From Micrococcus flavus (GTDB taxonomy: Bacteria; Actinomycetota; Actinomycetes; Actinomycetales; Micrococcaceae), in the NCBI RefSeq assembly GCF_014204815.1, contig NZ_JACHMC010000001.1:2448793-2512792 (forward strand): a DNA stretch of 64,000 nt. The letters are read 5' to 3'. Shown here piece after piece: positions 41,676-50,269 of the stretch. The notes under the pieces were generated by a model. That model ran no database searches, was not told the DNA's origin, and was given only the letters and a program-made list of their open reading frames with translations. Both the position numbers and the translations under genes were made by a program. The stretch's first letter is position 1. Each line of letters starts with the position of its first letter.

Positions 41676-42398
41676 ATGGGCACGATCTTCCTGTACGAGA
41701 TCGCGGGCACCGCGATGCTGCTGCTGCTCGGCGTCGGCGTCGTCGCGAACGCGATCCTGACCAAGACCAAGGGCAACGGCGGAGGCTGGCTCCTGATCAA
41801 CTTCGGCTGGGGCCTGGGCGTCTTCGCGGGCGTCTTCGTGGCCGCCGCCTCGGGGGCCCACCTCAACCCCGCCGTCACCGTCGGCCTGCTGGTCAGCGGC
41901 GCCGAGGAGTACGCCCCCGGGATCGCCGTGAACGCCGGCACGACGCTCGCCTACTTCGCGGCGCAGCTGATCGGCGCCTTCCTGGGCGCCGCCCTGGCCT
42001 GGCTGGCCTACCGCGACCACTACGCGGCGGAGACGGACCAGGGCGCGATCCTGGGCACCTTCGCCACCGGCCCGGAGATCCGCAACCCGGTGTGGAACAT
42101 GGTCACCGAGGCCATCGGCACGTTCGTGCTGGTGCTGGTGGTGCTGATGTTCGGCAACACGCCCTCCGGCCTCGGCCCGCTGGCCGTCGCCCTGCTCGTG
42201 GTCGGCATCGGCGCGAGCCTCGGCGGCCCCACCGGCTACGCCATCAACCCCGCCCGTGACCTCGGCCCGCGCCTGTTCCACGCCGTGGCGCCGATCGCCG
42301 GCAAGGGCGGCTCCGACTGGGGCTACGCCTGGGTGCCGATCGTCGGCCCGCTGCTGGGCGCGGTCCTCGCCGGCCTCGCCTCCATGGCGCTCGTCTGA
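41676..42398 (+). CDS. glpF: Glycerol facilitator (aquaglyceroporin)
   Basis: 240 residues and six membrane helices with two half-helices. The first NPA box is in [13 protein letters not shown], and the second is [15 protein letters not shown] with the NPARD form typical of glycerol-permeable members. It lets glycerol enter by diffusion, to be trapped by GlpK downstream. GAGAGGAG precedes ATG 41676, 13 bp after the glpD stop. Confidence 0.95.
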   Translation: MGTIFLYEIAGTAMLLLLGVGVVANAILTKTKGNGGGWLLINFGWGLGVFAGVFVAAASGAHLNPAVTVGLLVSGAEEYAPGIAVNAGTTLAYFAAQLIGAFLGAALAWLAYRDHYAAETDQGAILGTFATGPEIRNPVWNMVTEAIGTFVLVLVVLMFGNTPSGLGPLAVALLVVGIGASLGGPTGYAINPARDLGPRLFHAVAPIAGKGGSDWGYAWVPIVGPLLGAVLAGLASMALV

Positions 42399-42448
42399 GC
42401 ACCCGAGCGCACACCCCCACCCCCACCCCCGCTTCGAAGGAGGAGCCC

Positions 42449-43981
42449 ATGTCCGCCCCGCAGTACGTCATGGCGATCGACCAGGGCACCACGTCCACCC
42501 GCGCCATCCTGTTCGACCACGACGGCGCCATCGTGTCCACCGGCCAGCTCGAGCACGAGCAGATCTTCCCGCGCGCCGGGTGGGTCGAGCACGACCCCCA
42601 GGAGATCTGGCGCAACACCCGCGAGGTCATCGGCCAGGCCCTGTCCCGCGCCGAGGTCACCCGCCACGAGATCGCCGCCGTCGGCGTCACGAACCAGCGG
42701 GAGACCACCGTGGTGTGGGACCGCCACTCCGGCAAGCCGGTCTACAACGCGATCGTCTGGCAGGACACCCGCACGCAGAAGATCTGCGACCGGCTGGAGG
42801 GCGACGAGGGTCCGGAGAAGTACAAGGAGCGCGTCGGCCTGCCGCTGGCCACCTACTTCTCCGGCCCCAAGGTGGCCTGGATCCTGGAGAACGTGGAGGG
42901 CGCCCGCGAGGCGGCCGAGCGCGGCGACCTGCTGTTCGGCACCACCGACACGTGGGTCATCTGGAACCTCACGGGCGGCGTGGACTCCGGCGTGCACGTC
43001 ACGGATGTCACGAACGCGTCCCGCACGATGCTCATGAACATCGACACGCTCGACTGGAACGAGGACATCTGCCGGGACATGGGCATCCCGATGTCCATGC
43101 TGCCGCGCATCGCCAGCTCCTCCGAGGTCGTCGGCCACGCCGCCGGCCACCAGCTGCTCCGCCAGGCCCCGATCACCGGCATCCTGGGCGACCAGCAGGC
43201 CGCGACCTTCGGCCAGGCGTGCTTCGAAGTCGGCCAGGCCAAGAACACCTACGGCACCGGCAACTTCGTGCTGATCAACACCGGCGAGGAGCTCGTCCGC
43301 TCCGACAACGGCCTGCTCACCACGGTGTGCTACCGGATCGGCGACGAGAAGCCGGTGTACGCGCTCGAGGGCTCCGTGGCCGTGACCGGCTCGCTGGTCC
43401 AGTGGGTGCGCGACAACCTGAACCTGATCAGCAGCGCCCCGGAGATCGAGGAGCTCGCCCGCGAGGTGGAGGACAACGGCGGCGTCTACCTGGTGCCGGC
43501 GTTCTCCGGCCTGTTCGCCCCGCACTGGGACTCCACGGCGCGCGGCACGATGGTGGGCCTGACCCGCTACGTGACCAAGCACCACATCGCCCGCGCCGTC
43601 CTCGAGGCCACCGCCTACCAGTCCCGTGAGGTCGTCGACGCGATGAACGCGGACTCCGGCGTGGACCTCACGGAGCTGAAGGTCGACGGCGGCATGGTCA
43701 TGAACGAGACCCTCATGCAGTTCCAGGCGGACCTGCTGCGGGTCCCCGTGGTCCGCCCGAAGGTCATCGAGACCACCGCGCTGGGCGCCGCCTACGCGGC
43801 CGGCCTGGCGGTGGGCTTCTGGGAGTCCACCGAGGACGTCGTCGCCAACTGGCAGGAGGACCGCCGCTGGGAGCCGACCATGGACGAGGAGAAGGCCGAG
43901 CGCCTGCTCCGCCTGTGGAAGAAGGCCGTGGACCGGGCCCGCGAGTGGATCGACGAGGACGTCGAGGCACTCGAGGCCTGA
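42449..43981 (+). CDS. glpK: Glycerol kinase
   Basis: 510 residues, normal length. FGGY-family motifs are visible: [19 protein letters not shown] at the N-terminus, [32 protein letters not shown] and [13 protein letters not shown]. It phosphorylates glycerol with ATP to sn-glycerol 3-phosphate, the GlpD substrate. AAGGAGGAG lies before ATG 42449. It is last in the glp operon and is followed by a strong terminator. Confidence 0.96.
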   Translation: MSAPQYVMAIDQGTTSTRAILFDHDGAIVSTGQLEHEQIFPRAGWVEHDPQEIWRNTREVIGQALSRAEVTRHEIAAVGVTNQRETTVVWDRHSGKPVYNAIVWQDTRTQKICDRLEGDEGPEKYKERVGLPLATYFSGPKVAWILENVEGAREAAERGDLLFGTTDTWVIWNLTGGVDSGVHVTDVTNASRTMLMNIDTLDWNEDICRDMGIPMSMLPRIASSSEVVGHAAGHQLLRQAPITGILGDQQAATFGQACFEVGQAKNTYGTGNFVLINTGEELVRSDNGLLTTVCYRIGDEKPVYALEGSVAVTGSLVQWVRDNLNLISSAPEIEELAREVEDNGGVYLVPAFSGLFAPHWDSTARGTMVGLTRYVTKHHIARAVLEATAYQSREVVDAMNADSGVDLTELKVDGGMVMNETLMQFQADLLRVPVVRPKVIETTALGAAYAAGLAVGFWESTEDVVANWQEDRRWEPTMDEEKAERLLRLWKKAVDRAREWIDEDVEALEA

Positions 43982-43994
43982 GACCGTCCGTCGA

Positions 43995-44035
43995 CCGGCC
44001 GGGGCCGGGGGCGTCACGCTCCCGGCCCCGGCCGG
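43995..44035 (+). terminator. Terminator of the glp operon
   Basis: A 19-bp stem (43995-44013 with 44017-44035, one G-T pair) and a 3-base loop begins 14 bp after the glpK stop. It is one of the strongest hairpins in the window. Confidence 0.85.
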
Positions 44036-44109
44036 CCCGTAGGCTGGCCCGGCCGGCCCTGTGCGCCCCGGGCCGGTCCGTGCCGACCCGGCCCCTCCGG
44101 AAGGACCCC

Positions 44110-45516
44110 ATGCAGCATCCCGTGCAGGACTACCTCTCCTCCCTCGTCGACCGCCTGCGCGCGGAGCGCGGCGGCGAGCTCGCCACGTACATCCCCGTGC
44201 TGGCGGAGGCGGACCCCGAGAAGCTCGGCGTGGCCATGGCCACCGTCACCGGGCGCGTGCACTGCGCGGGGGACGCGGACACCGAGTTCACCATCCAGTC
44301 CGTGTCCAAGCCCTTCGCGTACGCGGCCGCGCTCGTGGACCGCGGCGCGGAGACCGTGGACGACGCCGTCGGCCTGAACCCCTCCGGTGAGGCCTTCAAT
44401 GAGCTCTCCCTCGAGGAGCAGTCCAAGCGCCCGGACAACGCCATGATCAACGCGGGCGCGCTCGCGGTGCACCAGCTGCTGGTGGGCCCGTTCGCGGGCC
44501 GCCAGGAGCGGATCGACCGCGTGGTGGGGCTGATGTCCCTGCTGGCCGGCCGGCGGCTGACGGTGGACCGGGCCACCTACGAGTCGGAGATGGGGGCCTC
44601 GGACCGCAACCTGGCGCTGGCGCACATGCTGCGCAGCCACGGGATCCTCCACGACCGCGCGGAGGACGTGGTGGCCGGGTACGTCGCCCAGTGCTCCGTG
44701 CTGGTGACCGTCCGGGATCTGGCCGTCATGGGCGCGTGCCTGGCCTCCGGCGGCGTGCACCCGCTCACGGGGGAGCGGGTCCTGCCGTCCCTGTTCTGCC
44801 GGCAGGTGCTCTCCGTCATGTCCACGGCGGGCATGTACGAGGCCGCGGGCCAATGGATGGCGCACGTCGGGATCCCCGCCAAGTCCGGTGTGTCCGGGGC
44901 GGTGCTCGGTGCCCTGCCCGGACAGGCCGGGATCGCCGTGTTCTCCCCGCCGCTGGACGCCGCCGGCAACTCGGTGCGCGGCGTGCTGGCGTTCGAGCGC
45001 ATGTCCGAGGACCTGAACCTGCACGTCATGGAGGCCGACGCCCTCGGCGGCACCGCGGTGCGGTTCGTCCGCCGCGAGGGGGACACCGTGCTCATGCACC
45101 TGCAGGGCGTCATCCGCTTCGGCGGCGGCGAGGCGGTGGCCACCGCCATGGCGGACCTCGGCACCGGCGGCGAGCCCGGCGCGGGGGACTGGCAGAGCCC
45201 CGCCTACCCCGAGTGGGAGGACGGGGTGCTCGCCCCGGTCGAGGGCGTGGCGGCCGAGCACGGGGACCGCGTGCCCCGCGAGGACGCGGACCCGGCCCTG
45301 GCCGTGGCCGCCGCCACGGGGGACGGCTCCGTGCGGGAGGCTGCCGCCGCGCGCGAGGGGGAGGGCCCCATCCGCACCGTGGTGCTGAACCTGGAGCGCG
45401 TGGACCGGATGACCCGCGTGGGCCGCCGCCTGGTCGCCGAGGGCATCCGCCGGCTCGAGGCGGATGGTGTGGTCGTCCGCGTCGTCGACCCCGACGGGAT
45501 GCTCGGCGCCGACTGA
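44110..45516 (+). CDS. glsA: Glutaminase with C-terminal STAS-like segment
   Basis: 468 residues. The glutaminase (serine-dependent beta-lactamase fold) domain is at 1-310: FTIQSVSKPFAYA holds the catalytic Ser64 and Lys67, followed by RPDNAMINAGALAV, GYVAQCSVLVTVRDLAVMG and HVGIPAKSGVSGAVLGALPG. It hydrolyses glutamine to glutamate and ammonia. The last 55 residues (RTVVLNLERVDRMTRVGRRL) look like a partial STAS domain, as in some actinobacterial glutaminases; Micrococcus luteus has a studied salt-tolerant enzyme of similar size. An acidic linker joins the two. AAGGACC precedes ATG 44110. Confidence 0.93.
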   Translation: MQHPVQDYLSSLVDRLRAERGGELATYIPVLAEADPEKLGVAMATVTGRVHCAGDADTEFTIQSVSKPFAYAAALVDRGAETVDDAVGLNPSGEAFNELSLEEQSKRPDNAMINAGALAVHQLLVGPFAGRQERIDRVVGLMSLLAGRRLTVDRATYESEMGASDRNLALAHMLRSHGILHDRAEDVVAGYVAQCSVLVTVRDLAVMGACLASGGVHPLTGERVLPSLFCRQVLSVMSTAGMYEAAGQWMAHVGIPAKSGVSGAVLGALPGQAGIAVFSPPLDAAGNSVRGVLAFERMSEDLNLHVMEADALGGTAVRFVRREGDTVLMHLQGVIRFGGGEAVATAMADLGTGGEPGAGDWQSPAYPEWEDGVLAPVEGVAAEHGDRVPREDADPALAVAAATGDGSVREAAAAREGEGPIRTVVLNLERVDRMTRVGRRLVAEGIRRLEADGVVVRVVDPDGMLGAD

Positions 45517-45657
45517 GCGCCGCCGCGCGGCGGGGGCGGTCCCCGACGTCGTCCGTTCCGCCTCGGGGTGTGTCGCCTCACAGACCCCTTCCGTTCACCG
45601 GCCGTTCACCTTAGGCTGGGGCGTCGCCCCCCAGCCCTCGAACCGCCGAGGTCCCCC

Positions 45658-46383
45658 ATGCCCGCCTGGCTCCGCCGCATCGCCGAGAGGTCCGCGCCCG
45701 CCGCGCGCCGTCGTCGTGCCGTGCCCGCGCCGGGACGCGCGGCCCGCGTCGGCTGGTGGGCCGCGGGGGCCCTGCCGCTGGTCGGCTGCCTCACCTCGTT
45801 CCCCATCGGCGCGTCCAAGCCGACCATCGCGGTCCCCGGGGTGGGGTACCAGGGGGGCTTCGCGGCCGGCTGGCAGCACCCGCTGAACCAGCCCGCCTAC
45901 TTCACGTGGCTCTCCAACGCCATGGTGGCCGGCACCTCCCTGACCCTGGCCGCCCGCCGCACCGCGCCGACCTCGGACGCGTTCTGGGCCGTGCGCACCG
46001 CGGGCCTGGGCTCCGTCATGGTCACGGGGATCGTCTACAATGGGCTGCTACGGGGCATGGAGCAGGACACGGCGCTCTACCGGTTCAACGACACGCTCCA
46101 GCACATCGTGAACCCCGTCCTCGCGCCCGCCGTGTGGGCGGCGTTCGACCCCCGCGGGCAGATTACCGGCCGCCGCGCTGGCCTGGCCGCCGTCATCCCG
46201 CTCGTCTGGGCCGCGGCGACGCTCGTCCGCGGAGCCCGGATCGACTGGTACCCCTACCCGTTCCTGGATGTCCCGCGGATGGGCTACCGGGGCGTCGGCG
46301 TCGTCCTGTCCGTGGTGCTGGCCGGCTTCTCCGGCCTGCTGGGGGTGCTCGGTCAGCTGGACCGGCGGCTCGCCGTCCGCTGA
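45658..46383 (+). CDS. Pr6Pr-family membrane protein
   Basis: 241 residues with about six hydrophobic helices. PAYFTWLSNAMVAGTSLTLA, GIVYNGLLRGMEQD, NDTLQHIVNPVLAPAVW and DWYPYPFLDV are typical of the Pr6Pr (FAR-17a/AIG1-like) family of unknown function, which in eukaryotes includes lipid hydrolases. ATG 45658 was chosen because the upstream frame crosses a likely promoter. The gene converges with the NAD(P)H-binding protein gene 10 bp away. Confidence 0.72.
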   Translation: MPAWLRRIAERSAPAARRRRAVPAPGRAARVGWWAAGALPLVGCLTSFPIGASKPTIAVPGVGYQGGFAAGWQHPLNQPAYFTWLSNAMVAGTSLTLAARRTAPTSDAFWAVRTAGLGSVMVTGIVYNGLLRGMEQDTALYRFNDTLQHIVNPVLAPAVWAAFDPRGQITGRRAGLAAVIPLVWAAATLVRGARIDWYPYPFLDVPRMGYRGVGVVLSVVLAGFSGLLGVLGQLDRRLAVR

Positions 46384-46393
46384 CCCCGCCCGG

Positions 46394-47050
46394 TCAGCGG
46401 GTGAACACCCGCTCGATCGGGGTGTCCCCGTCCACGAACTCCACCTGGCGGCTGATCGCCGCGCCGGAGCCGACGGCGGCCGCGATCATCCGTGCCACGT
46501 TGCCCCGGGAGACGCCGGGCAGCCCCTCGCCGCGGTCCCGCGGATCCACCTCCACGCGGCCGGTCGGCTCGTCCTGCGTGAGGGCGCCCGGGCCCAGGAT
46601 CGTCCAGTCCAGATGGGACCCGCGCAGGTGCTCGTCCGCGGCGGCCTTGGCCTCGGCGTAGGGGAAGAAGTCGCTGTCCTCAGGCACGCCGTGGTGCGGA
46701 CCGGCGCCCAGGTAGGACACCATCACGTAGCGGCGCACCCCGGCAGACCACGCCGCGTCCATCGAGGCGATCGCGGCATCCCGGTCCACGGCGTACGTCC
46801 GCTCCGGATCCCCGCCCCCGGCCCCGGCGGACCACACGACGACGTCGCGTCCCGCCAGGGCCTGCTCGAGGTCCGCGGGGGCGGCGTGCTCCACGTCCAG
46901 GACGAGGGGCTCGGCGCCCGCGGCGCGCACGTCCGCGGCGTGGTCGGGGTTCCGGATCACGGAGGTGACGGTGTGGCCCGCCTCCGCCAGCAGGGGGGCG
47001 GCCAGCAGGGCCACCTTGCCGTGTCCGCCGATGATCAGCACGTCCGCCAT
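46394..47050 (-). CDS. NAD(P)H-binding atypical SDR (NmrA/YwnB-like)
   Basis: 218 residues. The Rossmann motif is VLIIGGHGKVALLAAPLL (4-21). VVWSAGAGGGDPERTYAVDR and RRYVMVSYLGAG are typical of the YwnB/HSCARG-like atypical SDR group that senses or uses NAD(P)H; the usual catalytic Tyr-x-x-x-Lys is replaced by YAEAKAAAD. ATG 47050 has a GGAGACACC site upstream. It diverges from the cas operon and is probably unrelated to it. Confidence 0.8.
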   Translation of the reverse strand: MADVLIIGGHGKVALLAAPLLAEAGHTVTSVIRNPDHAADVRAAGAEPLVLDVEHAAPADLEQALAGRDVVVWSAGAGGGDPERTYAVDRDAAIASMDAAWSAGVRRYVMVSYLGAGPHHGVPEDSDFFPYAEAKAAADEHLRGSHLDWTILGPGALTQDEPTGRVEVDPRDRGEGLPGVSRGNVARMIAAAVGSGAAISRQVEFVDGDTPIERVFTR

Positions 47051-47179
47051 GGGGTGTCTCCTTCGTCTCGGGTGGGGTGGTCTCGTCCGGCACAACGGAC
47101 CGGGTCAGCCGGATATTCCGGGGCGGGAAGGCGACGCCGGCGGCGCCGCCGATCTGAGGGCGCCGCCGGAGTTCTTCGG

Positions 47180-47268
47180 GCGCGATCCCGGATGCATGCG
47201 GGAGCACTGGGCCACAGGTGCCGGCCCGCGTACACGTCTGGGCTCATCACCGTTGTTCACGGTGCAGG
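47180..47268 (-). ncRNA. Degenerate mini-CRISPR encoding a crRNA-like RNA (CreR/CreA class)
   Basis: Read on the minus strand. Pseudo-repeat 1 (47268-47241) has stem CACCGT/ACGGTG in place of the array's CCCCGC/GCGGGG, with the 3' half at the same repeat positions (16-21) and the same last seven bases ATGAGCC, the future 5' handle. Exactly 33 bases follow (47240-47208), the array's spacer length. Pseudo-repeat 2 (47207-47180) begins GTGCTCCC like the real repeat and folds TCCCG/CGGGA, again ending so that the last stem G is at position 21. Overall identity to the repeat is only about 14/28 and 16/28, but stems, handle and spacing are kept. Cas6e processing would give a guide loaded into Cascade. 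Confidence 0.75.
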
Positions 47269-47271
47269 ACC

Positions 47272-47277
47272 AGCCTA
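47272..47277 (-). promoter_or_regulatory. -10 box of the crRNA-like RNA
   Basis: TAGGCT on the minus strand is the same -10 form used by neighbouring leaderless genes. Seven bases downstream is 47264, the first base of the pseudo-repeat 1 stem, so the RNA could begin directly at its processing hairpin. No clear -35 is visible. Confidence 0.55.
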
Positions 47278-47306
47278 GTGAGGGCCCGTCGAAGCGCCGT
47301 CTCGAA

Positions 47307-47341
47307 AACAGACGAGCACGGTGGTTTAGGGGGAATATCTT
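47307..47341 (+). promoter_or_regulatory. Predicted Cascade target in the cas3 promoter region
   Basis: AAC (47307-47309) is followed by AGACGAGCACG (47310-47320). The crRNA-like guide begins AGACGTGTACG. Bases 1-5, 7 and 9-11 match; position 6 is one that Cascade leaves unpaired, and position 8 can form a U-G pair. AAC fits the PAM suggested by the array, where the base after the repeat is nearly always C or G. An AT-rich -10-like stretch (GAATATCTT, 47333-47341) overlaps, so binding should block cas transcription. Confidence 0.6.
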
Positions 47342-47370
47342 CCTGGCCAAATGTGATTTGCCCCACTAAG

Positions 47371-47399
47371 GTGTTGCCCACGAAGAAGCTGTGCAACAC
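47371..47399 (+). promoter_or_regulatory. Inverted repeat in the cas3 5' region
   Basis: GTGTTGC (47371-47377) and GCAACAC (47393-47399) form a perfect 7-bp inverted repeat with 15 bases between, 39 bp before cas3. TAAGGT (47367-47372) at its edge is another possible -10. It could be an operator or a 5'-UTR hairpin. Confidence 0.4.
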
Positions 47400-47437
47400 A
47401 CAAGCAGGGCCGGCGGACGGGTTAAGGGGGAGGTCGC

Positions 47438-50269
47438 ATGACAACGGTCGGATGGTCACCGCAGGCACTGAGTCTGTGGGCCAAGACCGGACCGGAGTCG
47501 GAGGACTGGCTGGACCTTCCCCGTCACCTCACCGACAGCGCGGCCATCGGGGGATGGCTGTGGCGGTGCTGGCTGGCGCCGGGCGTCGCCGGCTGGCTGG
47601 AGGACGAGCTCGACCTGCGCGGCGAGGGGGATGTCCTTGGCGCATGGCTCGCGGGCGTCCATGACGTGGGCAAGGCGTCCGAGGTGTTCGAGGGGCAGCT
47701 CATGGGCGATCACACCAGGCTCCCGTTCGCGGAGCGCATCCGGGACGTCGGGCTGCCTCTCTCCGGGCCGGCAGGTCCCGCGGACAGTCACCCCCACTCT
47801 GCCGTCAGTCACGCCGCACTGAAGCGCTGGCTCGTGGTGGAGGGCTTGACCCGTTCCAGCCGCGCCGCCGCCTCGTTGGCCGAGATCGCCGGCGCCCACC
47901 ACGGACTGCCTGCGACGCCCGCGGAGGTGCGGCGTGCGGAGAGCGCTGCGCGACGTCAGCCGTCATGGGCCGCGGTCCAAGACGAGCTCATCGCGGGCAT
48001 CACGGACCGGCTCGGAGCCCACGACGTCCTGGGGCGCGTGCTCGCCGTCGAGCCGCGCGCCCACCACCAGATGCTGCTGACCGGTCTGGTGGTGATGGCG
48101 GACTGGATCGCCTCGAACCCGGACCTCTTCCCCCTCCTGCCCGCCGCCCTGCTGGACGAGGAGGCGCGGCTTGCCGACGCCGTGGCGACCCTCGACCTGG
48201 CCGGCCCGGCCCGGCCCCGTGTGCTGGAGGCCGATCCGGCGGCGGCCTATCGTCACGCCTTCGCCTGGCCGGAGGGGCGGCGGCCGTGGCCGGTGCAGGC
48301 GGAGATCCTGCGGGCCGCGGAGCAGATGGAGGGCCCCGGCCTGCTGTGCGTCGAGGCGCCGATGGGTGTCGGCAAGACGGAGGCGGCCCTGGCTGCCGCG
48401 CAGGTGATGATGCGCCGGACGGGGCGCAGCGGGGTGATCGTCGCAGCGCCCACCATGGCCACTTCGGACGCACTGTTCCGTCGAGTGCAGGTCTGGGCGG
48501 AACGCAACCTGGAGGGGGACGGCCCCGTTTCCCTGGTGCTGGCGCACTCGAAGGCTGCGCTGAATGCGGAGGCTGCCGCGATGCCCCGCGTCGGGATGGG
48601 CTCCCAGGACATCGGTCGAGACGATCCGCACGATCGCCACCAGTCTGTGGTCGCGCACCAATGGCTCAGCGGTCGCAAGAGGGGCATGCTCGCCTCCATC
48701 GCGGTGGGGACGGTGGATCAGGTGCTGTTCATGGCCCTGCAGTCCCGGCACGTGATGCTGCGGCACCTGGGCCTCGCGTCCAAGGTGGTCGTCATCGACG
48801 AGGCGCATGCCTACGACTCCTACATGAACCAGTACCTGTCGCGAGCTCTGCACTGGCTGGGGGCGTACGGCGTTCCGGTGGTCCTCCTCTCGGCGACGCT
48901 TCCGCATGCCATCCAGCAGGAACTCGTCGCGGCCTACATGGACGGCCGACACGGCGGTCGGAGGATCACGGCGCCGGAGACGGGCGCCGCCTATCCGGTG
49001 ATCACCACCGCGGACCGGGCCGGGATCAGGGCGGAGCAGACGCCGGAGTCCGGGCGGCGCTCGGAGGTGGAGTTCACGGCCGTCGCGGATGACGAGGACT
49101 CGTTGCGGGGGCTGCTGACTCCGTGCGTGTCGGACGGAGGATGTTTGCTCGTGGTCTGCTCCACCGTCGCCCGAGCGCAGCATGCCTACGCGCTCGCCCG
49201 GGATCTCGTGGGGGATGACGCGGTGCTGCTGCACTCCCGCTTCCTCGCCCGGGACCGCGTCGAGAAGGAGGCCGTCCTGGTGACCGAGCTGGGCCCCGAC
49301 GCGCGGCGAGGCCAGGGCCGGCCCGAGCGGCGGATCGTGGTGGCCACCCAGGTCGTGGAACAGTCTCTCGATCTGGACTTCGACGGCATGGTCACGGATG
49401 TCGCCCCCATGGACCTCATCCTTCAGCGCACGGGGCGTGTGCACCGCCACGCACGCCCGGTGGAGGACCGGCCTGGCTGGGGCCGCGCGCCGCGCGTGTG
49501 GGTGCGTGGCGCCGTGGATCCGGGGGATGATGCCACCCCGCCGGCCTTCGAGAGCGGGGTGGAGGCCGTCTATGCGCCGGCGCTGCTGACGGCCACCTGG
49601 GGTCTGCTCTCCCTGGAGCGGGACGGGCGGACGGTGAGCCTCCCCCGGGAGATCCCGACGCTGGTCGCGGGGGCCTACGCGGAGCGGCCGGCACTGCCCG
49701 AGGCCTGGGGCGAATCTTTTGTGGTGCAGCGGAAGGAGTGGGAGGCGCGGCAGGAGACGGCGCGGAATCGGGCCAAGGGCTTCCTCCTGCCGACGGCGAA
49801 GGGCGTGAAGTACTTCCGCGACCTGTGGGCCGGGCCGACGGGGGACCCCGGGACCGAGCGGGGCGAGGCTGCCGGGCTGGCGCAGGTCCGCGACACGGAC
49901 CCCACGCTCGAGGTGCTCCTCGTCCGGGCGGCGGAGGGCGGCTACGTCCCCTGGGGCTCCCCCGGCGACGCGGAGGTGACCTTCACGGGGAAGGCGCTCT
50001 CCCCGTGGCGTGCCCGGCAAATCGCCGAGTCCTCGGTGCGACTGCCAGGGCGCTTCTCCCGCATGCCGCTCTTCGAACGGGCGCTGGACGAGCTGGAACA
50101 GGGCACGGACGTCGCCTGGCAGCAGTGCTCCCTGCTGCGGGGACAGCTGCAGCTCATCGCCGACGAGGAGGGGCGGACGACGGTGGCGGGCGTCGACCTC
50201 CGCTACGACCTCGACCTCGGCCTGCTGGACGGCCCCCAGACCACCCGGATGAACGAAGGAACGCGATGA
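47438..50269 (+). CDS. cas3: CRISPR-associated helicase-nuclease Cas3 (type I-E)
   Basis: 943 residues. The N-terminal HD nuclease has H30 and the pair HDVGK (75-79), with IAGAHHGLP further on. The SF2 helicase has Walker A APMGVGKTEAAL (about 305-316), VIDEAHAYDS (DEAH, about 452), LLSATLP and QRTGRVHRH (motif VI). Cas3 is recruited by Cascade bound to target DNA and degrades it 3'-5'. Length and order fit I-E. Strong GGGGAGGT precedes ATG 47438. The stop overlaps the casA start (ATGATG). Confidence 0.96.
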   Translation: MTTVGWSPQALSLWAKTGPESEDWLDLPRHLTDSAAIGGWLWRCWLAPGVAGWLEDELDLRGEGDVLGAWLAGVHDVGKASEVFEGQLMGDHTRLPFAERIRDVGLPLSGPAGPADSHPHSAVSHAALKRWLVVEGLTRSSRAAASLAEIAGAHHGLPATPAEVRRAESAARRQPSWAAVQDELIAGITDRLGAHDVLGRVLAVEPRAHHQMLLTGLVVMADWIASNPDLFPLLPAALLDEEARLADAVATLDLAGPARPRVLEADPAAAYRHAFAWPEGRRPWPVQAEILRAAEQMEGPGLLCVEAPMGVGKTEAALAAAQVMMRRTGRSGVIVAAPTMATSDALFRRVQVWAERNLEGDGPVSLVLAHSKAALNAEAAAMPRVGMGSQDIGRDDPHDRHQSVVAHQWLSGRKRGMLASIAVGTVDQVLFMALQSRHVMLRHLGLASKVVVIDEAHAYDSYMNQYLSRALHWLGAYGVPVVLLSATLPHAIQQELVAAYMDGRHGGRRITAPETGAAYPVITTADRAGIRAEQTPESGRRSEVEFTAVADDEDSLRGLLTPCVSDGGCLLVVCSTVARAQHAYALARDLVGDDAVLLHSRFLARDRVEKEAVLVTELGPDARRGQGRPERRIVVATQVVEQSLDLDFDGMVTDVAPMDLILQRTGRVHRHARPVEDRPGWGRAPRVWVRGAVDPGDDATPPAFESGVEAVYAPALLTATWGLLSLERDGRTVSLPREIPTLVAGAYAERPALPEAWGESFVVQRKEWEARQETARNRAKGFLLPTAKGVKYFRDLWAGPTGDPGTERGEAAGLAQVRDTDPTLEVLLVRAAEGGYVPWGSPGDAEVTFTGKALSPWRARQIAESSVRLPGRFSRMPLFERALDELEQGTDVAWQQCSLLRGQLQLIADEEGRTTVAGVDLRYDLDLGLLDGPQTTRMNEGTR

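Noticed and set aside
47109..47121. CCGGATATTCCGG palindrome near the NAD(P)H-binding gene as an operator
   Set aside because: Only 5-bp arms in GC-rich DNA; not separable from chance and no partner site seen.
47051..47179. A toxin gene (CreT-like) next to the crRNA-like RNA
   Set aside because: I found no convincing small frame with a ribosome-binding site in this gap, and the predicted target is in the cas3 promoter, so the toxin-antitoxin version is less likely.
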